From Moraxella equi (GTDB lineage: Bacteria > Pseudomonadota > Gammaproteobacteria > Pseudomonadales > Moraxellaceae), in the NCBI RefSeq assembly GCF_002027555.1, contig NZ_MXAP01000081.1:1-19883 (forward strand): DNA of 19,883 bases. The letters are read 5' to 3'. A program made the translations under genes and the position numbers. Under the pieces are notes generated by a model. The model was not told the DNA's origin and ran no database searches. It worked only from the letters and a program-made list of their open reading frames with translations. Positions 1-8,191 of this stretch are shown here, piece after piece. How positions within the stretch are numbered: the stretch's first letter is position 1; each line of letters starts with the position of its first letter.

Positions 1-39
1 AAGGGATACAGTTGCTACTTACAAAACCAATTTTGTACC

Positions 40-62
40 AATTTTAAAGTGCTTTGGGTATA
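40..62 (+). repeat. Possible dispersed inverted repeat, copy 1
   Basis: This 23-base stretch in the AT-rich region before the lipoprotein gene matches the reverse complement of 4714-4736 at 20 of 23 positions. Shared blocks are AATTTTAAAGT and TTGGGTATA, separated by three differing bases. Bases 35-37 extend the match a little. It could be the end of a small repeat element. Low-complexity AT sequence makes chance similarity possible. Nothing else is seen in 1-136. Confidence 0.3.
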
Positions 63-136
63 TTATGTTCATTTAAAAAATAAAAACAATAATTTAAACT
101 TGTAGGGTTTTAGAACTTCATTAAAATAGGTGTTAT

Positions 137-600
137 ATGCCAAATAAACATATTTACAAAAGTATTTTTGGAGTTTTACTACTTGCCCTTTTGGGGTGTC
201 AGTCACAAACGCACCCAAACCCACCGAGCAAGCAACCATTGACACGGCTCAGCCAAGCAAAGTAGCCCCGTCAGAACCATCGGTCTTTGTCGTGTATTCA
301 ACCAATCGGCGAGCGGAAGGTAATGCGGCACTTTATACAGGCACACTCAATGCTAAAAATGGCTGTTTGTACATTGATGACCTGTTGATTGTGGTAACGG
401 GTTTGTATGTTGATTGGCAAAATGAACCGTTTTGGATTGGCAATAATCACGGTGAAAAATTTGCACTTGGCGACAAAGTCAGCGTTGGCGGTTCACAAAG
501 TAACTATGATGGCTATTTAGCCAATAACATCATTAACATTCCGAATTGCAAAGCTGAAAAAGTTTGGCTAACCATTGGTATTGATAAGTCATTTTTATGA
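137..600 (+). pseudogene. Small lipoprotein gene with signal peptide and body in different frames
   Basis: An ATG at 137, preceded by AGG at 128-130, opens a frame that encodes a lipoprotein-type signal: basic start MPNKHIYK, hydrophobic core, and lipobox LLGC at about residues 18-21. This frame ends at TAG 263-265 after 42 codons. The rest of the protein, about 125 residues to TGA 598-600, lies in the -1 frame (TNAPKPTEQA... to ...GIDKSFL) and is open from 148. Only by joining the two frames does a secreted protein result. The frame-0 heptamer C CCA AAC at 214-220 is of the X XXY YYZ slippery type and would give exactly the right -1 step. A one-base deletion or a sequence error between about 200 and 262 is the simpler reading. 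GTG 196 would lack both a signal peptide and a ribosome site. I do not recognise the body; it has no clear motif. It is the first gene in the window, and a terminator follows at once. Confidence 0.6.
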
Positions 601-605
601 TGATT

Positions 606-637
606 AACCCTATTATTAAAAATAGGGTTTTATTTTT
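606..637 (+). terminator. Rho-independent terminator after the lipoprotein gene
   Basis: The arms AACCCTATT (606-614) and AATAGGGTT (621-629) form a perfect 9-bp stem with a 6-base loop. It is followed by TTATTTTT. It begins five bases after the lipoprotein stop codon. Confidence 0.75.
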
Positions 638-681
638 GACAAACTTGCTTTACAATTCGCTTTTTCTTTATCATTTTAACA

Positions 682-2034
682 ATGCTCACACACCACTTTA
701 CCACCCTCCACAGCCCAAGCACCCTTACCGCCTTGATTGCCACGCACCGCCCCGATTGGCAGGTATGTTTTTTGCACAACGCTCATCGCCCCGTCATTGG
801 CATTTGCCCTGTTGTTTCATGGACGGCTGTTTGGGCGGACGGTTTGTACATTCATAAAAACAACCGCCACAACGAACGCCAAAGCTACCCATCTACCTAC
901 ACCGATTGGCAAAATGAACTCATTGCCTATGGCAAAAATTTGGATTGCCCCAGCCAAAAAGACGAATATACCCACGGCTTAATGGGCTTTATCGGTTATG
1001 ACCTATCAGCTCATGAATTAAATCATGACATCGCTATCAAGCCCAACCAGCCTTGTGCTTATTTTGGGCATTATGATATTTATATTAAGCCGTGTGAATA
1101 TGGATTTGACTTGATTGGCGTAAATACTGATAAAGAGATTTTTGATGAAATAAAAAATAGTTTGGCTGATTTATTAAATAAAAAATTGCCAAAACCAACA
1201 CCTGCCCAATTTATCTCATCATGGCAAAAACAAGATTATACCCAAGCCTTTAACCAAACCCAAGAATACATCAAAGCAGGCGATACTTATCAAATTAACT
1301 TAACGCAAAGTTGGCAAGCGGATTTGGCTAATTTATCCAGCCATTTACCCAATTTACAACATCAAATGAATGCTCCTTTTGCAGGTTATTTACAATTAAC
1401 CAATTTTGAATTATTGTCGGTATCGCCTGAATTGTTTTTTGAATTTTATGGGGAAAATGGCAATATTCATCTGATTGCCAAACCCATCAAAGGCACACGC
1501 CCCCGACACAGCGACCCCATTATTGATGATAAATTAAAAAACGAACTCACAAACAGCGAAAAAGACATTAGCGAAAATTTAATGATTGTGGATTTACTGC
1601 GTAATGACTTAGGCAAATACGCCCATATCGGCACGGTAAAAACCCCCAAACGCTTTGCCATTGAAAGTTTTAAAAACGTACATCATATGGTCAGCACCAT
1701 TACCGCCCAATTAAAAGACGTACATAGCCTAGAAGTCTTATTTGGCAGTTTGCCAGCAGGGTCAATCACAGGCACACCAAAAAAACGGGCTTGTGAGATT
1801 ATCAATGAATTGGAAATAAGTCCACGTGGAGCATATTGTGGTACGATGGGTTATTTAAATTTTGATGGCACAGGCATTTGGAATGTACTCATTCGCACTT
1901 TACAAAAAACAGATAAAGCAGAGCTTTGGGCAGGGGGCGGTATTACCATAAAATCGGATATGGAGAGTGAATACCAAGAATGTTTGGATAAGGTGGGGAA
2001 CATATTGCAGATGATACATGGCGAGTGCGAATAA
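682..2034 (+). CDS. pabB: Aminodeoxychorismate synthase component I
   Basis: This enzyme subunit makes 4-amino-4-deoxychorismate from chorismate, using ammonia from a PabA glutaminase, in p-aminobenzoate and folate synthesis in the cytoplasm. The 450 residues match the usual PabB length. The chorismate-binding half carries PIKGTRPR at 268-275. The lysine in this motif (K270) is the PabB-type residue, where anthranilate synthase TrpE has alanine. It is followed by MIVDLLRNDLG (301-311), GSITGTPKKRA (360-370) and GGGIT (418-422). These make PabB more likely than TrpE. The ATG at 682 has no clear Shine-Dalgarno site. A TTGACA at 636-641 lies upstream but has no well-spaced -10 box. No pabA or pabC is in the window. 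The downstream flavoprotein gene has its own probable promoter. Confidence 0.93.
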   Translation: MLTHHFTTLHSPSTLTALIATHRPDWQVCFLHNAHRPVIGICPVVSWTAVWADGLYIHKNNRHNERQSYPSTYTDWQNELIAYGKNLDCPSQKDEYTHGLMGFIGYDLSAHELNHDIAIKPNQPCAYFGHYDIYIKPCEYGFDLIGVNTDKEIFDEIKNSLADLLNKKLPKPTPAQFISSWQKQDYTQAFNQTQEYIKAGDTYQINLTQSWQADLANLSSHLPNLQHQMNAPFAGYLQLTNFELLSVSPELFFEFYGENGNIHLIAKPIKGTRPRHSDPIIDDKLKNELTNSEKDISENLMIVDLLRNDLGKYAHIGTVKTPKRFAIESFKNVHHMVSTITAQLKDVHSLEVLFGSLPAGSITGTPKKRACEIINELEISPRGAYCGTMGYLNFDGTGIWNVLIRTLQKTDKAELWAGGGITIKSDMESEYQECLDKVGNILQMIHGECE

Positions 2035-2080
2035 ATGCGCCCATGTTCCCAAATATGCTATACTTATGCCAAATTGGAAA

Positions 2081-2109
2081 ATAACAAGTCCACCCTTTCA
2101 TTTTATAAT
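2081..2109 (+). promoter_or_regulatory. Probable sigma70 promoter of the ACAD-like/rubredoxin pair
   Basis: A perfect TATAAT at 2104-2109 lies 17 bp after ATAACA (2081-2086, 4 of 6 to the -35 consensus). It sits in the 109-bp gap after pabB and 34 bp before the chosen ATG at 2144. It supports starting the next gene at 2144, not at the in-frame ATG at 2018 inside pabB. Confidence 0.5.
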
Positions 2110-2143
2110 ACCACTTATTCCAAAACGACATAAGAGCCTTTTC

Positions 2144-3262
2144 ATGTTTCACTTTACTGACCAAACTGCCTTTTTAGACAACATCGCCACACTTGCCAAC
2201 ACACACATCACCCCCAAAGTCATCGACATCGATAAGGGTTATTACCCGCTTGCCGAGATGGCAGAGCTGGGCAAGGCAGGGCTGTTCGCCCCACACCTAA
2301 ACGCCCATGGCAACCGCTTTAATTTGGCAATCCTTGCCAATGCCAACGTGGGGCGAGTGTGTGGCACGACCGCTTTTTTGACGTGGTGTCATCAAGTGAT
2401 GGGGCTGTATATTGACCAATCGGACAACAGCCTGTTAAAGGGTGAATTTTTGGACAACCACGCCCTTGCCCACACCTTTGGCGGTACCGCTCTGTCCAAC
2501 CCAATGAAGGCATGGGCAAACATCGAGAGCATGAAATTTGTCGCCAAAAAGGACGGCAGCGGCTACAAAGTTAGCGGTATCCTGCCGTGGATTAGTCACA
2601 TCAAAGACGGTCAATACTGCGGTGCCGTGGCACAGATAGATGGCACGGACGATGAAGTGTTTTTCCTTTTGCAGTTTGATAAAGCACGCCAAAGTTCGTG
2701 GCAACTGCGCCCTTGCCCTGCATTTAGTGGCATGGAAGGGTCTAGCACGCTACGTATTGAGCTGACCGACTATCCCATCAGTACCGACGACATCATCGCC
2801 CTACCCTGCAAAGCATTCATCGCCCGTATTCGCTCGGCATTTGTACTCATGCAACTTGGTATCGGAGTAGGGATTATCATGGGAGCCATTGACGACATCA
2901 AAGAAGGCACGGCGGTCTCCAACGCCTTTTTAGAAGACCAAACAGGCAGTCTAACCTTGGAGCTTGACAATCTGGTCGCCAAAACCCTAAGCCTTGGCAA
3001 AGACCCCTTTAACAGCGACAAAGAGTTTTTCTTAGACGTGCTAAACGTGCGTGAACAAGGGGCAATGCTGACCCTAAAAGCCACCCAATCTGCCATGCTT
3101 CATCAAGGGGCAAAAGGCTATCTGATGACTGCCCACCCCCAACGCCGTCTGCGTGAAGCTCAGTTTGTGGCGATTGTCACGCCTGCCATCAAGCATTTGC
3201 GTTATCTGTCTCATCAGCTGATGGATGAACCCAAAGTTCGTCCGATTGAGTATTTCATTTAA
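2144..3262 (+). CDS. Acyl-CoA-dehydrogenase-like flavoprotein, catalytic Glu absent
   Basis: This 372-residue protein has the overall order of the acyl-CoA dehydrogenase fold. There is an N-terminal helical part, a middle beta region (about residues 115-205, with [10 protein letters not shown]) and a C-terminal helical part with the late family signature [20 protein letters not shown] (334-353). In standard members that last region reads like RLYRDARIATIYEGT. Here the catalytic glutamate position is threonine (T346), and I see no glutamate at the alternative isovaleryl-type site in the helix around [10 protein letters not shown]. It may therefore be a flavin monooxygenase-type relative, or have another role; the substrate is unknown. 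The ATG at 2144 is preceded by TAAGAG (2131-2136). It ends 19 bp before the rubredoxin gene, so the two are likely co-transcribed. Confidence 0.75.
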   Translation: MFHFTDQTAFLDNIATLANTHITPKVIDIDKGYYPLAEMAELGKAGLFAPHLNAHGNRFNLAILANANVGRVCGTTAFLTWCHQVMGLYIDQSDNSLLKGEFLDNHALAHTFGGTALSNPMKAWANIESMKFVAKKDGSGYKVSGILPWISHIKDGQYCGAVAQIDGTDDEVFFLLQFDKARQSSWQLRPCPAFSGMEGSSTLRIELTDYPISTDDIIALPCKAFIARIRSAFVLMQLGIGVGIIMGAIDDIKEGTAVSNAFLEDQTGSLTLELDNLVAKTLSLGKDPFNSDKEFFLDVLNVREQGAMLTLKATQSAMLHQGAKGYLMTAHPQRRLREAQFVAIVTPAIKHLRYLSHQLMDEPKVRPIEYFI

Positions 3263-3281
3263 TTTATATAAAAAGGTAATC

Positions 3282-4640
3282 ATGACAACTTCCCCCACCG
3301 ATGGTCGTGGTGCATGGCGTAAATTTATCTGCCTTGCCTGTGGCTATATCTATGATGAAGAACTGGGCGACCCCGAAGACGGCTTGCCTGCTGGCACTCG
3401 TTTTGAAGACATTCCCGATGATTGGCAATGTCCGCTGTGTGGCGTACGCAAAAGCGACTTTGAGCCTTATGAAGAGACAAGCCACATCGCCACTGCCGTC
3501 GTCTTTGACCGCACCGAGCGTGGCGTGGTCATCATTGGGGCGGGTCTTGCAGGTTGGGCGATGGTAGACGCTTTGCGTGCTTTGGACAAGGACTTGCTCA
3601 TCACACTCATCAGTGCCGATGACGCCGACCGTTATCACAAGCCCATGCTGTCGGTCGCCCTATCCCAAAACAAAGGACGAGCCGAACTGGTGCGTGCCAC
3701 GGGCAGTCAGTCTGCCCTTGATAACAACGTACGTCTGCTTGCCAAAACCTACGTCACCAACATTGACACCCACACCCAGAACCTGCACACCACCCGTGGC
3801 AGGGTATATTATGACAAACTCATTCTCGCCATCGGTGCTAGCCCTGCCTATCCGCCCACCATCGCCAAAGAGATGGCATGGCACGTCAATCATTTGGAAC
3901 GGTTTGACGAACTCAAATCCCGACTAACCACCCCCAAGCACGTCGCCATCATCGGGGCAGGCATGATTGGCACCGAGCTTAGCGAAGACTTGATAAAGGC
4001 AGGTCATAAGGTCAGTCTCATTGACGTACACCCCCGACCCTTATCCGCCCTACTGCCTGCCATGGCAGGTGAGCGGATTTTAAACGCCATTGTAGCCCTT
4101 GGGGTAAATTGGCTCGGTCATAGCATGGTCAAAGGTGTAAATGCCACCGCACACGGCTATGAGATTGACTTATTTGACTGCGACAGCGAGACGGTCAGCC
4201 CCTTACTGGTCGATGAAATCATCGTCGCCACAGGGCTTCAGGTTCACAAACGCTTGCCCTTGCGTGCCAATCTGACCTTTAACAAACACACAGGCATCGC
4301 CGTCAATCCCCAAACCCTACAAACGAGCGTGCCTGACATCTACGCCCTAGGCGACTGTATCAGCATTGACGGTGTGCCTTGTCGCTATGTCGCCCCCCAC
4401 CGCTCACAGGCGAGTGTGATTGCAGGGCAAATCATCCAACAAGACGGACAGAGCACCATCTACAAACACACCCTACCGATGATTCGCCTAAAAAATAAAT
4501 GCATCAGCGTCACCGCCAACGGTCTGCCCAAAGGCGTGGGCGACTGGCATGTGCTTAGCGATGATGATAATGGGCTTGTGCTTGAGATGAGAGAGCATGG
4601 CAATGTCGTGGCAACAGCAACGATAAAATCGCCACAGTAA
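3282..4640 (+). CDS. Rubredoxin fused to FAD-dependent rubredoxin reductase
   Basis: This is a 452-residue fusion. Residues 13-64 are a rubredoxin with iron ligands in CLAC (C17, C20) and CPLC (C50, C53). From about residue 80 a pyridine-nucleotide disulfide-oxidoreductase-type reductase follows. It has a first dinucleotide fold GAGLAG (86-91), a second GAGMIG (225-230), an FAD-contact motif IYALGDC (353-359) and a C-terminal domain like that of Pseudomonas and Acinetobacter rubredoxin reductases. It should pass electrons from NAD(P)H through FAD to its own iron centre and on to an acceptor. In alkane degraders the acceptor is AlkB, which is not present here. The start ATG has AAAAGG five bases upstream (3271-3276). 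The adjoining acyl-CoA-dehydrogenase-like gene suggests a joint redox task. Confidence 0.9.
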   Translation: MTTSPTDGRGAWRKFICLACGYIYDEELGDPEDGLPAGTRFEDIPDDWQCPLCGVRKSDFEPYEETSHIATAVVFDRTERGVVIIGAGLAGWAMVDALRALDKDLLITLISADDADRYHKPMLSVALSQNKGRAELVRATGSQSALDNNVRLLAKTYVTNIDTHTQNLHTTRGRVYYDKLILAIGASPAYPPTIAKEMAWHVNHLERFDELKSRLTTPKHVAIIGAGMIGTELSEDLIKAGHKVSLIDVHPRPLSALLPAMAGERILNAIVALGVNWLGHSMVKGVNATAHGYEIDLFDCDSETVSPLLVDEIIVATGLQVHKRLPLRANLTFNKHTGIAVNPQTLQTSVPDIYALGDCISIDGVPCRYVAPHRSQASVIAGQIIQQDGQSTIYKHTLPMIRLKNKCISVTANGLPKGVGDWHVLSDDDNGLVLEMREHGNVVATATIKSPQ

Positions 4641-4673
4641 GCAAAAATAAAAAATACCAAAATAAAAAATATT

Positions 4674-4698
4674 CGGGGCAATGATTTGCCCTGTTTTT
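4674..4698 (+). terminator. Terminator after the rubredoxin fusion gene
   Basis: GGGCAA (4676-4681) pairs with TTGCCC (4686-4691) around the loop TGAT. The stem extends by a G-T and a C-G pair to 4674 and 4693. TTTTT (4694-4698) follows. It lies 33 bp after the stop codon. Confidence 0.75.
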
Positions 4699-4713
4699 AT
4701 GAACGACGACATT

Positions 4714-4736
4714 TATACCCAATAGACTTTAAAATT
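4714..4736 (-). repeat. Possible dispersed inverted repeat, copy 2
   Basis: Read on the minus strand, this stretch matches 40-62 at 20 of 23 positions. It lies in the 124-bp gap between two convergent terminators (4699-4822), which holds no gene I can support. The two copies point toward each other across pabB and the redox pair. It may be a repeat end or chance AT-rich similarity. Confidence 0.3.
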
Positions 4737-4822
4737 ACTACAAATACAATGATGTGTGGGCGTAGGGCATGGTAAATATTAAGTTGGTTGGGTGTAATTG
4801 AGCTTACAATACTTTGAACGAC

Positions 4823-4855
4823 AAAAAAACAACCGTAAATCGCTCTACGGTTGTT
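4823..4855 (-). terminator. Terminator of the outer-membrane barrel gene
   Basis: On the minus strand AACAACCGTA (4837-4828 read in reverse) and TACGGTTGTT form a perfect 10-bp stem with an 8-base loop. A run of T from 4829 down to 4823 follows. It lies 20 bp after the stop of the minus-strand gene. Confidence 0.85.
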
Positions 4856-4875
4856 CATGTCATGGAGTGCCAAAA

Positions 4876-5430
4876 TTAGAATGCTAGGTGAGCACCTACG
4901 CCCCACATGTTGGCATCAGAGTTTAGGTAGTTATAACCTGCTTCGATACCGAAGTTAGCGGTTGGTTGGAAACCTAGACCCACGCCACCAGCGATTGACG
5001 TTTTGTCTGTTTCGCTAAAATATAGGTTGCTGTTGGTTGTTTTGTTTTCAACTTCTGTTTTAGACAGACCCAATTTACCTTTGGCATAGACTGGTGAGTT
5101 GTTGAAGTGGTAACGATAAGTACCATACGCACCATAAGTCTTCGCTTTTAGTTCGTACTCATTGCCATTATGGTTATATTTTTCGCTGTCAGCACCTTGG
5201 TATTCTAGCTCAACACCGACGTTTTGGTCGAAGTTATAACCACCATATACGCCATAAGCAGTCAAGTCACCTTTATGACCACGAGCGTTATCAACGTCAA
5301 ATTGACCTACTTTTACGCCCACATAAGGCTGACCCACGCTATTTGCACCGTAGCTTACGGCAGCACTGGCACTCATTGCCAATAGTGATGACGCACCAAG
5401 AGCTAATAGAGTTTTGTTTAGTGTTTTCAT
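4876..5430 (-). CDS. Small outer-membrane beta-barrel protein
   Basis: The 184-residue product begins with a typical Sec signal, MKTLNKTLLALGASSLLAMS followed by ASAA, with probable cleavage before VSYG. The mature part is made of alternating polar and aromatic strands (QPYVGVKVGQFDV, YGVYGGYNF, VGVELEYQG, YGTYRYHF, FGIEAGYNYL, WGVGAHLAF). It ends in phenylalanine, the usual recognition signal for the BAM assembly machinery. This fits an eight-stranded barrel of the OmpA-like or Opa-like porin family, and its role cannot be told from sequence. The ATG at 5430 has GGAGAG four to ten bases upstream; a start eight codons earlier would lack both signal and ribosome site. It is monocistronic with its own terminator. 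The long AT-rich upstream region contains paired inverted repeats. Confidence 0.85.
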   Translation of the reverse strand: MKTLNKTLLALGASSLLAMSASAAVSYGANSVGQPYVGVKVGQFDVDNARGHKGDLTAYGVYGGYNFDQNVGVELEYQGADSEKYNHNGNEYELKAKTYGAYGTYRYHFNNSPVYAKGKLGLSKTEVENKTTNSNLYFSETDKTSIAGGVGLGFQPTANFGIEAGYNYLNSDANMWGVGAHLAF

Positions 5431-5515
5431 GGTTTCTCTCCAATTGTGGTGCAAGCACCGAGTTTGTTTATTATCTCGTCATCTGATGGTTCGTCATCAG
5501 TGCCAATGTGTGTAT

Positions 5516-5629
5516 AGTAACAAAATATTTCTTAAAAACTGTGCGTGTTTGTGGTGTTAAATGTAAAGTTTTGCAAAATTTCGCCCTACCCCCTTTTACA
5601 TCTGCCCAATTTTGCAATATTTTGTTACT
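5516..5629. repeat. Nested and overlapping inverted repeats upstream of barrel gene
   Basis: AGTAACAAAATATT (5516-5529) and AATATTTTGTTACT (5616-5629) are perfect 14-bp inverted copies. Inside them TTGCAAAATT (5571-5580) and AATTTTGCAA (5608-5617) are perfect 10-bp inverted copies. ATGTAAA (5561-5567) and TTTACAT (5595-5601) are a 7-bp pair whose arms interleave with the 10-bp pair, so the two could not both form as simple hairpins. The block lies 86-199 bp upstream of the barrel gene start and could be operators or an alternative RNA fold. Confidence 0.55.
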
Positions 5630-5852
5630 TTTATCACAATCTACGCCCAAATATTGCGTTATTTTGCCAAAAAACATTCTTATTTATCATCAAAAACACC
5701 CAAAATCAGTTCAATCTTTTTAAAATTTTTGAAAATTTCAGCAAATTTTCCCCAAAAATTTTTAAAATCATCAAAAATTCTGGGCGATTTTTGGTAAAAA
5801 TGGGTAAGTTTTACATAAATTGTTACAATTTACGCCAAGTTTTCATGATTTC

Positions 5853-5881
5853 TTGGTCAATGTTACAAACTTTTTGATAAA
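5853..5881 (+). promoter_or_regulatory. Weak candidate promoter of gph
   Basis: TTGGTC (5853-5858) and GATAAA (5876-5881) are spaced by 17 bp and lie 45 bp before the gph start. Each matches the sigma70 boxes only partly, and the sequence around is very AT-rich, so this is tentative. Confidence 0.3.
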
Positions 5882-5926
5882 ATCTAAGTTAAATCTTTTG
5901 GTAAATTTTAAAAAATAGGCAAATTT

Positions 5927-6577
5927 ATGACAAAATCACTCATCATTTTTGATTTGGATGGCACACTCATTGACAGCGTGCCTGATTTGGCGGATGGCGT
6001 GGACAAAATGCTTGCTCATTTTGACAAATCCCCTGCTGGTACGGATAACGTACGGACGTGGGTGGGTAATGGCTCGGTGAAACTCGTGGAGCGGGCATTA
6101 GTGTGGGCGGAGCTATCACTTGACAATTTGCACCACGCCCATGAGATATTTTTAAAAGAATACGCCACTTGTCAAGGCAAAACGCTGGAGTACAATGGGG
6201 TAACGGACGGATTAAACCGCCTTATAACACAAGGCTTTACACTGGCTCTTTGCACCAATAAGCCTGCCCAATTTTTGCCCGACATTTTAAATAACATGGG
6301 CTGGACGGACAAATTTGCTTGTGTGATTGGTGGCGATAGTTTGGCGGTAAAAAAACCCAACCCCGAACCACTCTTACACATTTTCCAAACACTAGGCATA
6401 GACAAAAGCCAAGCGGTGATGGTGGGCGACTCAAAAAATGACATTTTGGCAGGACAAAACGCAGGGATAACCACGCTTGCCCTAACTTATGGTTATAACT
6501 ATGGCGAGCCGATTGCCGACAGTCGCCCTGATGGGGTGTTTGATGAGTTTGGCGATTTGGTTACATCTCTTTTATAA
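5927..6577 (+). CDS. gph: Phosphoglycolate phosphatase, HAD family
   Basis: This cytoplasmic phosphatase dephosphorylates 2-phosphoglycolate, a product of oxidative DNA damage repair. The 216 residues show all four haloacid-dehalogenase motifs. DLDGTLIDS has nucleophile D9 and acid D11. The motif II threonine is in CTNKP (T110), the motif III lysine in KKPNPEP (K143), and motif IV is GDSKND (D168, D172). A helical cap lies between motifs I and II, as in Gph and related phosphatases. The assignment to glycolate phosphatase, as opposed to another HAD phosphatase such as MupP, rests on general resemblance. MupP (N-acetylmuramate-6-phosphate phosphatase) is a real alternative in this order. The start has AGG about eight bases upstream. 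It is convergent with fumarase and shares its hairpin. Confidence 0.8.
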   Translation: MTKSLIIFDLDGTLIDSVPDLADGVDKMLAHFDKSPAGTDNVRTWVGNGSVKLVERALVWAELSLDNLHHAHEIFLKEYATCQGKTLEYNGVTDGLNRLITQGFTLALCTNKPAQFLPDILNNMGWTDKFACVIGGDSLAVKKPNPEPLLHIFQTLGIDKSQAVMVGDSKNDILAGQNAGITTLALTYGYNYGEPIADSRPDGVFDEFGDLVTSLL

Positions 6578-6582
6578 CTCAC

Positions 6583-6617
6583 AAAAACACACCTCAAAGA
6601 CCTTGCTTGGGGTGTGT
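6583..6617 (-). terminator. Hairpin terminator between gph and fumarase
   Basis: ACACACCTCAA (6587-6597) pairs with TTGGGGTGTGT (6607-6617), with one G-T pair and a 9-base loop. On the minus strand five T residues follow (6587-6583), so it chiefly ends fumarase. It may also serve gph on the plus strand, where the T-tract is poor. Confidence 0.75.
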
Positions 6618-6648
6618 GTTGTGGTTTATTGACCGAACATTTGGACGT

Positions 6649-8175
6649 TTAGCCTTCCACCACAGGGATTTTACCGATTTTGGCTTGCCAGATTTTTGGG
6701 GCGGTGGCGTGTACCGATACGCCATTGCTGTCCACCGCCACCGTTACGGGCATGTCCTTAACCTCAAATTCATAAATCGCCTCCATACCAAGCTCAGGGA
6801 AAGCAACCACTTTGGCGTTTTTAATGGCTTTTGACACCAGATATGCCGAACCGCCCACCGCCATGAGATACACCGCTTTGTTGTCGGCGATGGCTTCACA
6901 GGCAATTTTACCACGCTCGGATTTACCAATCATGCCCAAAAGACCTGTTTGTTCTAGCATTTGACGGGTAAATTTATCCATGCGAGTGGCAGTTGTCGGC
7001 CCTGCTGGCCCCACCACTTCATCACGCACAGGGTCAACAGGCCCAACGTAATAGATGAGTTTGTTGGTAAAGTCCACAGGCAAGGTTTCGCCATTATTTA
7101 GCATGTCAGTCATGCGTTTGTGAGCAGCATCTCGCCCTGTGTAGATTTTGCCGTTTAATAGTAGCACATCGCCTGTTTGCCATGTCGCCACCTCTTCTTT
7201 GGTTAGGGTATCCACATTAACACGCTTACCGCTATCAGGGCTATAAGTAACATCAGGATACACGTCCATGCTTGGCGGTTCTAGGTTTACCGCTCCTGTG
7301 CCGTCAAGCTCAAATTCTACGTGGCGAGTGGCGGCACAGTTAGGAATCATCGCCACAGGCTTACTGGCTGCGTGCGTTGGATAGTCTAGGATTTTGACAT
7401 CAAGCACGGTGGTCAATCCGCCCAAGCCCTGTGCCCCAATGCCAAGTGCGTTTACCTTTTCAAAGAGTTCAAGGCGTAGACTCTCTGTGGTAGAAAGCTC
7501 TGCTCCGCTTTCAGCTTTGGTTTTTAGCTCATGAATGTCAATGTGGTTCATGAGACTCTCTTTTGCCAAAAGAGTTGCTTTTTCAGGCGTGCCACCGATA
7601 CCAATGCCCAAGATCCCCGGTGGACACCAGCCTGCACCCATTTCAGGAATGCTCTTTAACACCCAATCCACGATACTGTCAGACGGGTTTAGCATGGCAA
7701 GTTTGGATTTGTTCTCACTACCACCCCCTTTAGCAGCACAGGTAACTTCCACCTTATCGCCTGCCACGATTTCCATATGAATGACGGCAGGGGTATTGTC
7801 TTTGGTGTTCACTCGTTTGCCCGCAGGGTCAGCAAGTACGCTGGCTCGCAGGGTGTTATCAGGGTGATTGTAGGCACGGCGAACACCTTCGTTTACCATG
7901 TCCGCCACGCTCATATCAGACTCCCAAGTTACATTCATGCCGACTTTCAGGAACACTGTCGCAATCCCTGTGTCTTGGCAAATCGGGCGTTTACCCTCGG
8001 CACACATACGGCTGTTTACCAAAATTTGGGTCATGGCGTCTTTAGCGGCAGGGTTTTCTTCACGCTCTAAGGCTTCGGCTAGGGCTTCGATATAATCGGT
8101 GGGGTGATAGTAGCTGATGTACTGAAATGCATCTGCAATGGAGGCGATAAAATCGTCTTTTTTGATGACAGTCAT
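6649..8175 (-). CDS. fumA: Class I fumarate hydratase (4Fe-4S)
   Basis: This enzyme interconverts fumarate and malate in the TCA cycle. It is 508 residues, a usual length for the single-polypeptide class I (FumA/FumB) enzymes of pseudomonads and moraxellas. The three cluster cysteines are visible at C66 in CQDTG, C184 in GWCPPGILG and C280 in PNCAATRH. Their spacing is close to that of the E. coli enzyme. The C-terminal beta domain carries VGPAGPTTATRMD and GMIGKSERG. The ATG is preceded by AAGGAAA. A well-spaced promoter lies upstream at 8235-8263, and a Fur-type palindrome about 50 bp beyond it. Iron-linked control would fit an iron-sulfur enzyme, but the palindrome is closer to the divergent gene. 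The symbol could equally be fumB or fum. Confidence 0.95.
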   Translation of the reverse strand: MTVIKKDDFIASIADAFQYISYYHPTDYIEALAEALEREENPAAKDAMTQILVNSRMCAEGKRPICQDTGIATVFLKVGMNVTWESDMSVADMVNEGVRRAYNHPDNTLRASVLADPAGKRVNTKDNTPAVIHMEIVAGDKVEVTCAAKGGGSENKSKLAMLNPSDSIVDWVLKSIPEMGAGWCPPGILGIGIGGTPEKATLLAKESLMNHIDIHELKTKAESGAELSTTESLRLELFEKVNALGIGAQGLGGLTTVLDVKILDYPTHAASKPVAMIPNCAATRHVEFELDGTGAVNLEPPSMDVYPDVTYSPDSGKRVNVDTLTKEEVATWQTGDVLLLNGKIYTGRDAAHKRMTDMLNNGETLPVDFTNKLIYYVGPVDPVRDEVVGPAGPTTATRMDKFTRQMLEQTGLLGMIGKSERGKIACEAIADNKAVYLMAVGGSAYLVSKAIKNAKVVAFPELGMEAIYEFEVKDMPVTVAVDSNGVSVHATAPKIWQAKIGKIPVVEG

Positions 8176-8191
8176 GGTAATTTTCCTTTTG

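Larger units (their letters stand above)
5431..5926. other. AT-rich 496-bp divergent intergenic region
   Basis: The region separates the divergent barrel gene (-) and gph (+). It contains no supportable gene. It holds the inverted repeats at 5516-5629. A small CTGATG/CATCAG hairpin (5482-5487 with 5494-5499) lies in the barrel gene leader. Strongly A/T-biased sequence from about 5690 to 5920 precedes gph. Confidence 0.7.

Noticed and set aside
636..656. TTGACA and TACAAT before pabB as a promoter
   Set aside because: The spacing is only 9 bp and no other well-spaced -10 box is present.
2018..2143. A 42-codon N-terminal extension of the acyl-CoA-dehydrogenase-like protein from an ATG inside pabB
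   Set aside because: It would overlap pabB and span the TATAAT promoter. The extension is not protein-like, and the ATG at 2144 has a ribosome site.
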